Source: Bacteroidales bacterium
GTDB lineage: Bacteria > Bacteroidota > Bacteroidia > Bacteroidales > UBA932
Assembly (NCBI GenBank): GCA_017550025.1
Contig: JAFYLU010000091.1
Location: forward strand, 1 to 41,489
Direction: 5' to 3'
Length of the DNA stretch: 41,489 nucleotides
Position 1 is the first letter of the stretch; every line of letters begins with the position of its first letter. The translations under genes were made by a program, and so were the position numbers. Shown one piece after another: positions 16,066 to 24,788 of the stretch. The notes under the pieces were generated by a model that made no database searches, was not told the origin of the DNA, and saw only the letters and a list, made by a program, of their open reading frames with translations.

Positions 16066-17940
16066 TTATTCAGCAGATTCCGCTACGCAACGTACGCTAC
16101 CGCCACGAGAGCGAACCTGGCCGGAACGCTGGAACTTGGTACCATCGTCAGTGTAGCCATACATACCATAACCGTTCACGGTACCACTATCCCAACGTCC
16201 AGACCATACAAGAGTACGTACTCCTGCCTTCTTCTGCCCCTCTGTACCTTCATCCATATAACCGGCAAGAGGGAAGATCATAGTACCAAGGGTATAGCAG
16301 CAGTTATCAGTATCAACTGCAAAATAATCTCGATCAACCAAGTTGCCATCCCAAAATCCACATGATTTATTACGTTCAGGAAGCATGTAGCCAACCGGAC
16401 ATGGGTCATAAATACTCTTTTCAGTTTCACCCCAGAGTTTACCAACAGCGTCAGTTATCTCCGGCAGCCAGTCTTTGCTGTTTTCGTTCTTGGTCACATA
16501 AACGGTAGGATTCTTGATTGCTTCCTCAACTGTCATAGGGCCTGCCTGACTGGTCATTTCTGTACCGGCTACGGTAATGGCACCAGCACCGTTTACCACA
16601 CCAAGGCCTGGGAACGGATCCTTGCGGCCCCACTCATAAAGAAGACCGAAGGACTCTACTGTTGCGACTTGATCAAGAGCTGCAGGTGTATCTACAAGAG
16701 CTCCAAGGTTTCTGCTCATTGCTGGCTTGACAGAATAATTCTGCTCAACAGCGTCAGTGACCGGAGTAGCAGGAATCCAGATGTGCCAGCTCCAGAGAAC
16801 CTCATCATTGGCATCAAGGGCAGCGATGAGAGCATTACCAGGCTTCAGTGTTGAAGGAGTAGAGAAAGTGATGAAGTCATCTGAATAGTCAACAGAAGCG
16901 ATAACGCTGTTGGCAGTCACTACCTCCTGATTATTCCATGTTTCCCAAAGGAGAGCAGCCTTTGCAACAGCTCCGACACTTTCCTCAGTATTACCCTTCA
17001 CGAGCGGGAACTTGTATTCGCCAGCCTCACTCACGATGTAGCAGTTCGCGGTTCCATTCTTACCAAGATTCTTAGGACCTTCCTCAATTGCAGAATTGAT
17101 TACAATGTTCACGAAAGAAGTAAGACCTACCTTAGAGTCAGCATATGCAAGGAGAACTGCGCTCTCTGTAAGTTTGAGAGGAGTAATGACGATGTTTGCG
17201 TCGTCTACCTCAACCTTGAAAGCCTTTGGATTGTATCCCGATACATTAACCTCTGTTCCGGCAGTCTTTGCAGACACGGTGTAAGGAATAGTGATCGGAT
17301 CCATAGTCTCATACTCGAATTCTGTAGTGGCGATGTTCAGCCTGAAGGCTTCAGCGAACGGAATGTTCACTGTTGATCCGTCAGACAAAGTCAAGACAAC
17401 AGCCTCGTCGGTAACCGCAAGGTCAGTGAAGATGCCATCCTGGAGAGTAGCACCGCCGGTATCATCGCTTGATACAACGGGTCCGAGGTTAGTCTTCTTG
17501 CCATTGATCTCGACAAACAGGTTTCCTTCTTCATCGATGGAGAAGACAGGAGTCTGGTACACAGGCACCTCTTCACCATCCACCTTGATGGCGATACCAT
17601 CCACCGCCCATACCAGCTGGCCGGCACCGTCACGAATTACGGAGAACACAGGACCTTCAGACGGATCAGTCGGAACAATATTGAAGTGTACTACATTGCC
17701 GTCAGTGTAAGTAACTGTGATTCCAGTGGTGCGTCCTGTTTCCGGATCCTTATACTCTTCTACCTTGCGAACGAACTTGCCATCACCTACAGCGGACTGA
17801 AGGGCCGAAATGTCGTTCTCCAGCTTGCTGATTCGAACGTCCAATCCATTGATCAGATCTCTAAGGCCAGTGTCGTCATATTCCATGGCGCAGCCCACTG
17901 TCAGGAGCGCCAGCACAACGAGAGTAAAAAACTTTTTCAT
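16066..17940 (-). CDS. DUF4988-like plus FISUMP-like surface lipoprotein
   Basis: A 624-residue lipoprotein (LLTVGC, Cys17). Residues 20-55 form a short coiled coil (RDLINGLDVRISKLENDISA region) followed by beta repeats up to about 200, as in DUF4988 proteins of PULs. A middle beta domain covers about 200-285. The C-terminal half (about 292-624) has NLGALVDT, LLYEWGRKDPF, IYDPCPVGYMLP and GGSVRCVAE, the landmarks of the Fibrobacter succinogenes major paralogous (FISUMP) domain. That half is homologous to the next gene upstream (17970-19814). It is probably a surface glycan-binding protein; the ligand is unknown but the context suggests GlcNAc polymers. Confidence 0.75.
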   Translation of the reverse strand: MKKFFTLVVLALLTVGCAMEYDDTGLRDLINGLDVRISKLENDISALQSAVGDGKFVRKVEEYKDPETGRTTGITVTYTDGNVVHFNIVPTDPSEGPVFSVIRDGAGQLVWAVDGIAIKVDGEEVPVYQTPVFSIDEEGNLFVEINGKKTNLGPVVSSDDTGGATLQDGIFTDLAVTDEAVVLTLSDGSTVNIPFAEAFRLNIATTEFEYETMDPITIPYTVSAKTAGTEVNVSGYNPKAFKVEVDDANIVITPLKLTESAVLLAYADSKVGLTSFVNIVINSAIEEGPKNLGKNGTANCYIVSEAGEYKFPLVKGNTEESVGAVAKAALLWETWNNQEVVTANSVIASVDYSDDFITFSTPSTLKPGNALIAALDANDEVLWSWHIWIPATPVTDAVEQNYSVKPAMSRNLGALVDTPAALDQVATVESFGLLYEWGRKDPFPGLGVVNGAGAITVAGTEMTSQAGPMTVEEAIKNPTVYVTKNENSKDWLPEITDAVGKLWGETEKSIYDPCPVGYMLPERNKSCGFWDGNLVDRDYFAVDTDNCCYTLGTMIFPLAGYMDEGTEGQKKAGVRTLVWSGRWDSGTVNGYGMYGYTDDGTKFQRSGQVRSRGGSVRCVAESAE

Positions 17941-17969
17941 ATGGTTCTATATTAGTTATTAGTTACAAA

Positions 17970-19814
17970 TTATTCTACGGTACAGCGCACTGAACCAAGA
18001 CGGGCTTTCGGTGCGGAGCCGAATTTAAAGGTACCCTTGTCGTAGCGAAGGTCAGCGCAAGGTCCCTTGGCATCATCGGATGACTGAGAAGTCCAGTACA
18101 GGGTACGGGTACCCACCTTCGCGAGGGCGTCCACACCGTAGTCGTCACGGTAACCGGCAATCGGGAAGACAGATGCCTCTGGAGAGCCAAGCTTGAGCCA
18201 TCCGGCTGCGCTGTTGATGCCCCATCCCGCCTGTGCAGTCAGGTCACTTGACCAGAACGGATTGGCAGTGATCTTCTTCGGCACTCTGTAACCCGGAGGA
18301 CACGGATCGTAGATGGTCTTTTCGGCATCTGCCCACAACTCGTTGTTCGGAGTCAGGCACCAATCTCCGTTGTTGATGTGACCGAGCAGACGCGGATCAG
18401 CAATAGATTCCTCAAGGGAAATCTGACCTTCTGCCAAAGTTTCAGGAACCCCGTAATAGGTCGCAGGGCTTTCGCCATTGAATTCAGCAGCCGCTGTGAA
18501 CGGATCCTTGCGGCCCCATTGGTACATCATGCCATATGAAGTCGGATCCACCTGTCCGTCGGTCGCAGCAGTTGCTACGAGGGCACCCAGGTTACGGTCC
18601 ATAATATCTACACCCATGATGCCACCGAAGTTTGCGGTCACGATACTTGTCGCTGGAATCCAGATGTGCCAGCTCCAGAGGATATTGCCGTTCGCATCCT
18701 TAGCGACAACCATCGCGTTGCCGGCTTTCAGAGCCTCCGGCGTACGGATGATTATGTAATCCTCAGCGAATGAAGCAGAGGCAAGCACGCTGTTCTGTGT
18801 AACCTCTGATGCGTCGTTCCAAGTCTCCCAGAGAATCTCGGCAGACTCCACATCAGGGATATAGTTTGTAGGCTCATTTCCATATACCGCCTTGAACTTG
18901 TAGGTACCCGGCTCCTCAATGATATAGCAGTTCGCGTTACCGACCATATCCAAATCCTTGACATCGCTGGAGAACGGATTGTCATAATGCTGGATGTCTT
19001 CAGTGATGTCACCGATATTCACAATGCCGCCGCGTGCAATCTCCACAGGATCAGTGTATTTGAATATCTTGGTATAGTCATCCCCTTCTTTGAACTTCAC
19101 AACGAAGCCTGACTTGAAAGCAGTGCCTTCCGGCAGGAAAACCATGAGTTCAGAATCGTTGATGGTTCCGTCCATCTGGAGAATTGGATTTCCTACATAC
19201 TGCTTGTAGTTCTGCTCATTGTCGGTAATCTTCACCTGCAGGAACTCATATCCGATCGCGTCCTTCTTAGGAGTTGATATGGTATATCCGTCATAGTTTC
19301 CGTCCACTGACATTGTCAAGAGGCCGCAGATATTCTGGAACTGGAAGGTATCTTCGTTGTTGCACGCCGCCATGATCTGCGCATTGGAGGTCGTGAACTG
19401 ACTATAGAAGAAGCAGTGCTTGAGGTTGTTCACAAATGACGCCGGATAAGAGGCATACAGGGTGCTTGAGCAGTCTTCTCGCTTATATGGATAAAGTCCG
19501 CTCACCTCAACAGTCGCAGCCTTGCCGTCATCAGAAATGTCGTCGGCTGCAAGAGTGACAGTCACCTGATTCTTGGCATATTCGCCATGAACCACGATCT
19601 GATCGCCGGCCACCCAAGCTGTCTTCAGAGCATCTGGCACCTCCTCGCCCTCCCCGAGAGTGAATTCAGGGAGGACAAAAGTGAGCGTACGGGTCTCCGG
19701 TTCCACTTCAGGCACCCCTGGAACCGGACCTTCCGGATCAAAAGGGTTCTCGTTGCAGGCGAAAAGCGGGAGAATGACTGCGCAAAGAATCGCTATGTTG
19801 TAAATCTTTTTCAT
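17970..19814 (-). CDS. Fimbrillin-like plus FISUMP-like surface lipoprotein
   Basis: A 614-residue lipoprotein (PLFAC, Cys20 counted from MKKIYN). The N-terminal 270 residues look fimbrillin-like (TWxxGDQIxV-type strand at about 66-75, YPY and LYASYPA segments, MVFLPEG at 223-229). Residues about 290-614 match the neighbour at 16066-17940, with shared blocks NANCYI, WETWN, ILWSWHIWIPAT, DRNLGALV, YQWGRKDPF, YDPCPPGYRVP and GSVRC. I chose ATG 19814 because it begins the signal peptide; ATG 19826 adds only four residues and remains possible. Probable surface glycan-binding or adhesin role within the PUL. Confidence 0.72.
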   Translation of the reverse strand: MKKIYNIAILCAVILPLFACNENPFDPEGPVPGVPEVEPETRTLTFVLPEFTLGEGEEVPDALKTAWVAGDQIVVHGEYAKNQVTVTLAADDISDDGKAATVEVSGLYPYKREDCSSTLYASYPASFVNNLKHCFFYSQFTTSNAQIMAACNNEDTFQFQNICGLLTMSVDGNYDGYTISTPKKDAIGYEFLQVKITDNEQNYKQYVGNPILQMDGTINDSELMVFLPEGTAFKSGFVVKFKEGDDYTKIFKYTDPVEIARGGIVNIGDITEDIQHYDNPFSSDVKDLDMVGNANCYIIEEPGTYKFKAVYGNEPTNYIPDVESAEILWETWNDASEVTQNSVLASASFAEDYIIIRTPEALKAGNAMVVAKDANGNILWSWHIWIPATSIVTANFGGIMGVDIMDRNLGALVATAATDGQVDPTSYGMMYQWGRKDPFTAAAEFNGESPATYYGVPETLAEGQISLEESIADPRLLGHINNGDWCLTPNNELWADAEKTIYDPCPPGYRVPKKITANPFWSSDLTAQAGWGINSAAGWLKLGSPEASVFPIAGYRDDYGVDALAKVGTRTLYWTSQSSDDAKGPCADLRYDKGTFKFGSAPKARLGSVRCTVE

Positions 19815-19841
19815 AATCTCATTCATTTTAAGGTCCTTTGT

Positions 19842-21380
19842 CTAGTCTTCCCAATTCATCGGAGGAGTGTATTCGTACCACTCAAGGACAGCGGAACCGG
19901 AGTTCTCGTTATCCACACCGATGTAAATATTGAAGCCAGTTCCCCAAGTAATGGTACGGAGCAGCGTCTCTGATGTGTCGAAGCTGTTTGTCTCCACGCC
20001 GTTCACCAGGTAGGTGACATGGCAGTATCCTGCACCGCTAGGGTCAAACTTGTAGGTAATTTCCACAGGCTGAGTAAAATCTACGGCAGTATAGGCCTCT
20101 ATAGTAGGCTTATTGCCGTCGCCTGCAGCGTTCACATCATAACCGATCTTGCCGTCGGCCGGACGGATGTCGGCCTTGAGTTCGGCACCCTCGTCGAAGC
20201 AGAACCAGTGGCGCACGCGAACTCCTGTCGATGATGCCGGATTCTGCGTGATGGAGCTCCAGTGGAAGGTGTAGTTACCGAACGGCATGCTGCTGTTGTG
20301 CAGGCGGGACTTGGCAGTAAAGAGAGTTCCTCCAAGATCCTTGCTGTAAGACGGCGCATTAGTCCAGTCTGAACTCCAGTTGCCGAGTTCATCGCTGTTG
20401 AACGGTACGCGGACTGGTGTAATCTTGTATGCCTGCTTCACCTTGATCTCCTTAACAGCGGCATAGTCGCCTTCGTTGACAACTACGTTCTTGAGGAGAA
20501 TAACCGCGCTGCGAAGACCTTCAGTATCGTTCTGGGTGAAGGAGAGCTGGATCTTGCCGTCGCCTTCGCCGGTTGGTGTGAGGATCTCAAACCAGTCATC
20601 AGACTCTGATTCCTTCGTAACAACCCAGTTGGCGTTGGACTGAACATCCAGTTCAGCAGCAAGCTGATCATAGCCGGCGCGGATCTCGGTAGAGAGCGGA
20701 ACCAACTGAACACCGTCCTGAGTGAACTTGATGAGACCTACGGCAACATCGTGGCGGTCGAACACGGTCACCTCAGCATAACGAAGTTCTGAGGTGTTCT
20801 CTGCAGCGCTCACAGTAACAATGCCATTGCCGTTTCCGGTGGCACCTTCAGTAACTTCTACCCAGTCACCGTCAGTGACACGAACACTCCAATCCTGGTT
20901 GGAATCTATGTGGATAAAGTGATCGCCACCCTGCTTGGTAACATCCTGATCAAGGTCTTCCTCTGAGATTGTCAAGAAAGCACTACCTTTCTGGCGGACA
21001 ACGATTTCCTTACCCACCCAGTAGTCACTCTTGATGATAATCTTATCTTCCCTGTCATCAAGGGCAATATTGTCGTAGTACTGCACGCGGACAGTTGTGG
21101 CTTCTGCCTTTCCTTGATGCACGAGATCAGGATCAGAGGCTTCACCCTCCTCCTCGCTGATGATACACCAGTCCGGATGTGCGCTCGTAATGGTCCAAGG
21201 CTCGGAAGATACCACCATGATGGTGAAGGCCTTGGCTCCGTACGCAGGCAGGTCGTAGCTATCCTCCGCGCGGTAACGTAAGTCCACAATCTTCATGGGC
21301 TCATCTACCTTCTGCTGGCAACCGCCGAGCCCTGAAATCAGGGCCACGGCTGCGCAGATTATCAATAAATATCGTTTCAT
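19842..21380 (-). CDS. BACON-repeat surface lipoprotein with unknown C-terminal lectin-like domain
   Basis: A 512-residue lipoprotein (GLGGC, Cys21). Three BACON-type beta repeats follow (about 35-133, 135-222, 223-318). Each has the W-T/S-I/V strand after an asparagine or serine (SSEPWTI, SNQDWSV, SNANWVV) and ends in a V-R/K-Q-K/A or F-T-Q motif. The C-terminal region (about 325-512) is a beta-rich domain with many aromatic residues (NYTFHWSS, VRHWFCFDEG, YEYTPPMNWED), resembling a concanavalin-like carbohydrate-binding jelly roll. It is probably a surface glycan-binding protein. BACON repeats usually act as spacers, so binding would lie in the C-terminal domain. Confidence 0.75.
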   Translation of the reverse strand: MKRYLLIICAAVALISGLGGCQQKVDEPMKIVDLRYRAEDSYDLPAYGAKAFTIMVVSSEPWTITSAHPDWCIISEEEGEASDPDLVHQGKAEATTVRVQYYDNIALDDREDKIIIKSDYWVGKEIVVRQKGSAFLTISEEDLDQDVTKQGGDHFIHIDSNQDWSVRVTDGDWVEVTEGATGNGNGIVTVSAAENTSELRYAEVTVFDRHDVAVGLIKFTQDGVQLVPLSTEIRAGYDQLAAELDVQSNANWVVTKESESDDWFEILTPTGEGDGKIQLSFTQNDTEGLRSAVILLKNVVVNEGDYAAVKEIKVKQAYKITPVRVPFNSDELGNWSSDWTNAPSYSKDLGGTLFTAKSRLHNSSMPFGNYTFHWSSITQNPASSTGVRVRHWFCFDEGAELKADIRPADGKIGYDVNAAGDGNKPTIEAYTAVDFTQPVEITYKFDPSGAGYCHVTYLVNGVETNSFDTSETLLRTITWGTGFNIYIGVDNENSGSAVLEWYEYTPPMNWED

Positions 21381-21392
21381 AATAAATTACAA

Positions 21393-23060
21393 TTATTCAG
21401 CGATTGGAGTAATTGTGCAAGACTTAAGTATATAATAAGAGCCGTCGTCGACTGCATCATAGAATCCGAAGAACCATCCTCCCATATCAGGATTTGCCTC
21501 ATTAAATGGACAACCAATATCAAGCTTGAAGACCTCTTCATCATTCATTCCGAATACAAATGTCTCAGGTTTGAATTCAAACTGATATGACTGCATTGCA
21601 TTCATCTGCTCAACAGTAAGAGTGTTTGCACTATTATAATACTCACTATTACCAGTAACCACCTTGTCACGAAGTCTCATCTTACCCTGTGACATCCAGT
21701 TGCCAAAGTCACCTCTTTCCATAGAGAAGAACCAGAACTGACCCTTCTCTCCCCAATGCATCTCCTCTACAACGATATTGGCAGAGAAGTGTGTAAGACG
21801 ATCCTTAATCTCAACCCTTCCTTTATCTGCGCCTGATACCTTTACAGAACCATCCTCAAGAAGTTCGCAAGATCCGGTAAGCTCAAAGTTCACGTCCTGA
21901 GTGATCTCGACGCTCTCTGTAGCTGTGCCTGCAACGATGTTGACGAGGCCTTTGCGCGGAGCGAAAGAGCTGTTGAAACCAGCCACAACCTTGAAATGGG
22001 AGTCATCTACCTTCTCTACGGTGAAGCCTGGAACATCAGTCTGAGGCTCCCAGCTCTTGGTAGTGTTAACCTCGATGAGCAGCTCACCTCCCAAACGATT
22101 GATGGCAGGGTCTTCCGGAGCTATGATCTCGAAGGTTGCACCAGACTGGAAGATCTCGAACTCGTGAGACTGTCCGCCCGCAGTCACGGTAATCACAGCG
22201 CTACGGTTGACATCCTCGTTAGGAGTAGCTGTTACATTGATTACTGTTACATTGTTGCTGCCTTCGCCTGATTCCTTGTCGAAAGAAACCCAGTCCTTAT
22301 CTGCACTCACTGTCCAAGGGAGGTCAGTGCGGACCTTCAACTGCTGAGTTGCTCCTGCGCCAGAGAACGTACCGGTAATTTCAGTGAGGTCGAAGGTTCC
22401 CTTCTGCGCGATATCGAAGGATTCCTCGTCATCGCCGGCAACGACAGTCACAGTTGCGACGCGCTCGAGCACGTCACTAGGCTCTGCTGTGGCAATGATG
22501 GTGATGGTTCTTCCGTCCGGATCAGGCTGGCCGTTCTCACGATTGAATGAGAGCCAAGACACGTCAGTACGTACTTCCCACTCCATGTTTGTATTGATGG
22601 TGAAGGAAAGAGGACCGCCTGTCGCCACAAAGTCCTTAGAAATCGGTGTCACAAACAACTTGCCCTTGCGGCTCTGGTTGATTGTGATGGTGTAATATTG
22701 GTTGATGCGTTCGCCCCTGACGGTCAGGGTTGCGGTACGATCTTCCCCACTTTCATTGTCAGCCACGCTCACGACCACGTCGGAGATAAGGCTGGAAGAT
22801 GAGCTGGAAGATGGCGTAACGGTGCACCACTCTGCGCCGCTGGAACGTGTGATGGTCCACGGCGTGTTGGAACTCACGTTGAAAGTCACGTTGTCCGCGT
22901 TCGTTGAAGGGAACGAATAGCTGTCCACAGCGTCACAGATCAGCCTCAGGTTCGCCAATTCCTTCTCTGGGGTCATCTGCGTGTCAATATCAAACTGCTG
23001 GCAGGCAGCCGCAGTCAGGAAGATGGACAAGCTTGCAATGATTCTAGTTAGTGTTTTCAT
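21393..23060 (-). CDS. BACON-repeat surface lipoprotein (four repeats)
   Basis: A 555-residue lipoprotein (TAAAC, Cys20). Four BACON repeats are visible by their strand motifs SNTPWTI, TNMEWEV, TDLPWTV and NTTKSWEP, each closing with a QxG/QS/QD element (INQSRKG, IAQKG, IFQSG, ITQDV). A Ser-rich run lies at about residue 85. The last 150 residues form a separate aromatic beta domain (HWGEKGQFWFFSMERGDFGNW region) of unknown family, likely a lectin-type fold. ATG 23060 starts the signal peptide; an in-frame ATG at 23081 adds seven residues. It immediately follows SusD2, the usual place for a surface glycan-binding protein. Confidence 0.75.
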   Translation of the reverse strand: MKTLTRIIASLSIFLTAAACQQFDIDTQMTPEKELANLRLICDAVDSYSFPSTNADNVTFNVSSNTPWTITRSSGAEWCTVTPSSSSSSSLISDVVVSVADNESGEDRTATLTVRGERINQYYTITINQSRKGKLFVTPISKDFVATGGPLSFTINTNMEWEVRTDVSWLSFNRENGQPDPDGRTITIIATAEPSDVLERVATVTVVAGDDEESFDIAQKGTFDLTEITGTFSGAGATQQLKVRTDLPWTVSADKDWVSFDKESGEGSNNVTVINVTATPNEDVNRSAVITVTAGGQSHEFEIFQSGATFEIIAPEDPAINRLGGELLIEVNTTKSWEPQTDVPGFTVEKVDDSHFKVVAGFNSSFAPRKGLVNIVAGTATESVEITQDVNFELTGSCELLEDGSVKVSGADKGRVEIKDRLTHFSANIVVEEMHWGEKGQFWFFSMERGDFGNWMSQGKMRLRDKVVTGNSEYYNSANTLTVEQMNAMQSYQFEFKPETFVFGMNDEEVFKLDIGCPFNEANPDMGGWFFGFYDAVDDGSYYILKSCTITPIAE

Positions 23061-23093
23061 ATATCGATAGTTTTTATCCAAGGTTGACGACTG

Positions 23094-24776
23094 CTACCAG
23101 CCGGTATTCTGAGGGTTGAGGTTTGGATTACAGAAGAGCTCGCTCTGTGGAATCGGGAACAAGTTCTGACGTGCAGACCAAGTACGAGTCTCGACAGTCA
23201 TACGCCTGTAGTCACTCTTACCACCGCTGCGGGTGATTTCCACACCGTCGATCTGTCCCTGTGTAGCCTGGCCGATGTTCCAGCGGCGCACGTCCCAGAA
23301 ACGATGGTCTTCGAACGCGAACTCCACACGCCACTCGCGGCGCACAGCCTCACGGAAATCACTCTGTGAAGTTACTGTCACGTCAGGCATACCAGCGTTT
23401 GCGCGGACCATGTTCAGAGCTTCAAGAGCGCTGACAGTGAACTCTCCTGCTGTTGATGTCGGACTTCCGAGATACTCATTCATAGCCTCAGCATAAGTCA
23501 GGAGAGCCTCCGCATAGCGGTAAACAATCCACTGGTGCTTGTTGCTCACAGAGTTCTCCGGAGTGAAGCTGGTGCTTTCCTGGATGTAACGGCGGAGATA
23601 GTATCCTGTTGGAGAACCTAAGTCATTGCGGGTTGCTGAGTAGTCCTTACCGCCTACGAAGGTCTCGATTGTGGATCCCTTGAACGACATACCATCAGCG
23701 AGGATTGCACGCGCAAAGCGTGGATCGCGACCTTCATACGGCTTGGTGATGTCGAAGTCAGGATCGGAAGTCTGCCAACCGTCTGAACCGAGCGTGATAT
23801 CATAACCATTCGCTGTCTGGAACGCATCAACAAGGTTCTGAGTAGGATAAGTACCTGACATGTAGGTACGCTGTCCCTCAGTGAAACGAACCGGGAAGTT
23901 ATACAGCTCGAAGCTGCTGCTTTCCGAACGCATGATCGCGAAGATCACTTCCTGTGAGGTATAGTTGTTGGCCTTCTCATCAGGATCCAACCTGTAAACA
24001 TTCAGTTCCATGATTTCCTTGGCAGCGGCTGCGGCCTTCTCCCACTTTGACTTGTCACCTGAAGGGTTGTGAAGTGGACTGGCAGCATACAGGAGAGCCT
24101 TGGTCTTCACAGCAAGGGCGAAACCTCTGGTGACACGGCCGGTCTCATCATCCAGCAAGCCCACATAGGTGTCAGGCAGATTTTTAGCTGCCTCGTCACA
24201 CTCGGTCACGATGAAGTTAATGACCTCATCGAAAGGAGTCTTCTCGATCATGTTGGCCTCCTCGGCAGTCAACATAGTCAGCGGCATCGGGATGTCGCCG
24301 TATCGACGAGCCAGTTCGAAGAAATAATACGCACGCAGAACCTTTGCCTGGTACGGATAGTACTTGAGGTGCTCCAGCCAACGCTGGTACTTGGTGTCGT
24401 ACTGGTACATCGACAGGTCCACGGTCTTGATTGACTCAAGGAACTCGTTGGCCGAACGGATTCCACTATACATAGTGCTCCACTTGTCGTCCACCGTGTT
24501 CAGAGCGCTCCAAGTACCATTGGTGAAACGCTGCACGCTTGCATCAGGATCACCGTATTCAGCATCGTCAGAGCCACAGTCGCGCAGGGCGTCGCTCACG
24601 TCGTAGATATTCTTATTCGGCATATATCCATAGATATTGGTGAGCATCTTCTGGATATTGCTGTATGTAAGGTACATGTCGTCACGACTGTAGTCGCTCG
24701 AAGATTCGTCGAAGTCCAGGAAATTGCAGCCAGTCGCAAGGAGGGCTACAGACAAAATATAGAATAACTTTTTCAT
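23094..24776 (-). CDS. SusD-family surface lipoprotein 2
   Basis: A 560-residue RagB/SusD-type nutrient-binding lipoprotein (LLATGC, Cys17). Typical features: NFLDFDESS just after the lipid cysteine, an alpha-helical TPR-like core (YAEALLTYAEAMNEYLG near residue 420; ALEALNMVRANAGMP), the R-R-E-W-R-V-E-F-A-F-E-D-H-R-F-W-D-V-R-R-W signature (about 477-497) and a C-terminal PIPQSELFCNPNLNPQNTGW ending. It forms the lid over SusC2, encoded 12 bp upstream. Confidence 0.92.
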   Translation of the reverse strand: MKKLFYILSVALLATGCNFLDFDESSSDYSRDDMYLTYSNIQKMLTNIYGYMPNKNIYDVSDALRDCGSDDAEYGDPDASVQRFTNGTWSALNTVDDKWSTMYSGIRSANEFLESIKTVDLSMYQYDTKYQRWLEHLKYYPYQAKVLRAYYFFELARRYGDIPMPLTMLTAEEANMIEKTPFDEVINFIVTECDEAAKNLPDTYVGLLDDETGRVTRGFALAVKTKALLYAASPLHNPSGDKSKWEKAAAAAKEIMELNVYRLDPDEKANNYTSQEVIFAIMRSESSSFELYNFPVRFTEGQRTYMSGTYPTQNLVDAFQTANGYDITLGSDGWQTSDPDFDITKPYEGRDPRFARAILADGMSFKGSTIETFVGGKDYSATRNDLGSPTGYYLRRYIQESTSFTPENSVSNKHQWIVYRYAEALLTYAEAMNEYLGSPTSTAGEFTVSALEALNMVRANAGMPDVTVTSQSDFREAVRREWRVEFAFEDHRFWDVRRWNIGQATQGQIDGVEITRSGGKSDYRRMTVETRTWSARQNLFPIPQSELFCNPNLNPQNTGW

Positions 24777-24788
24777 CTCTTTTCCTGT

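Noticed and set aside
22800-22815. Short Ser-codon repeat (gctggaagatgagctggaag) in the first BACON gene
   Set aside because: It encodes a plain Ser-rich linker inside the frame; it is not a CRISPR or phase-variable tract.
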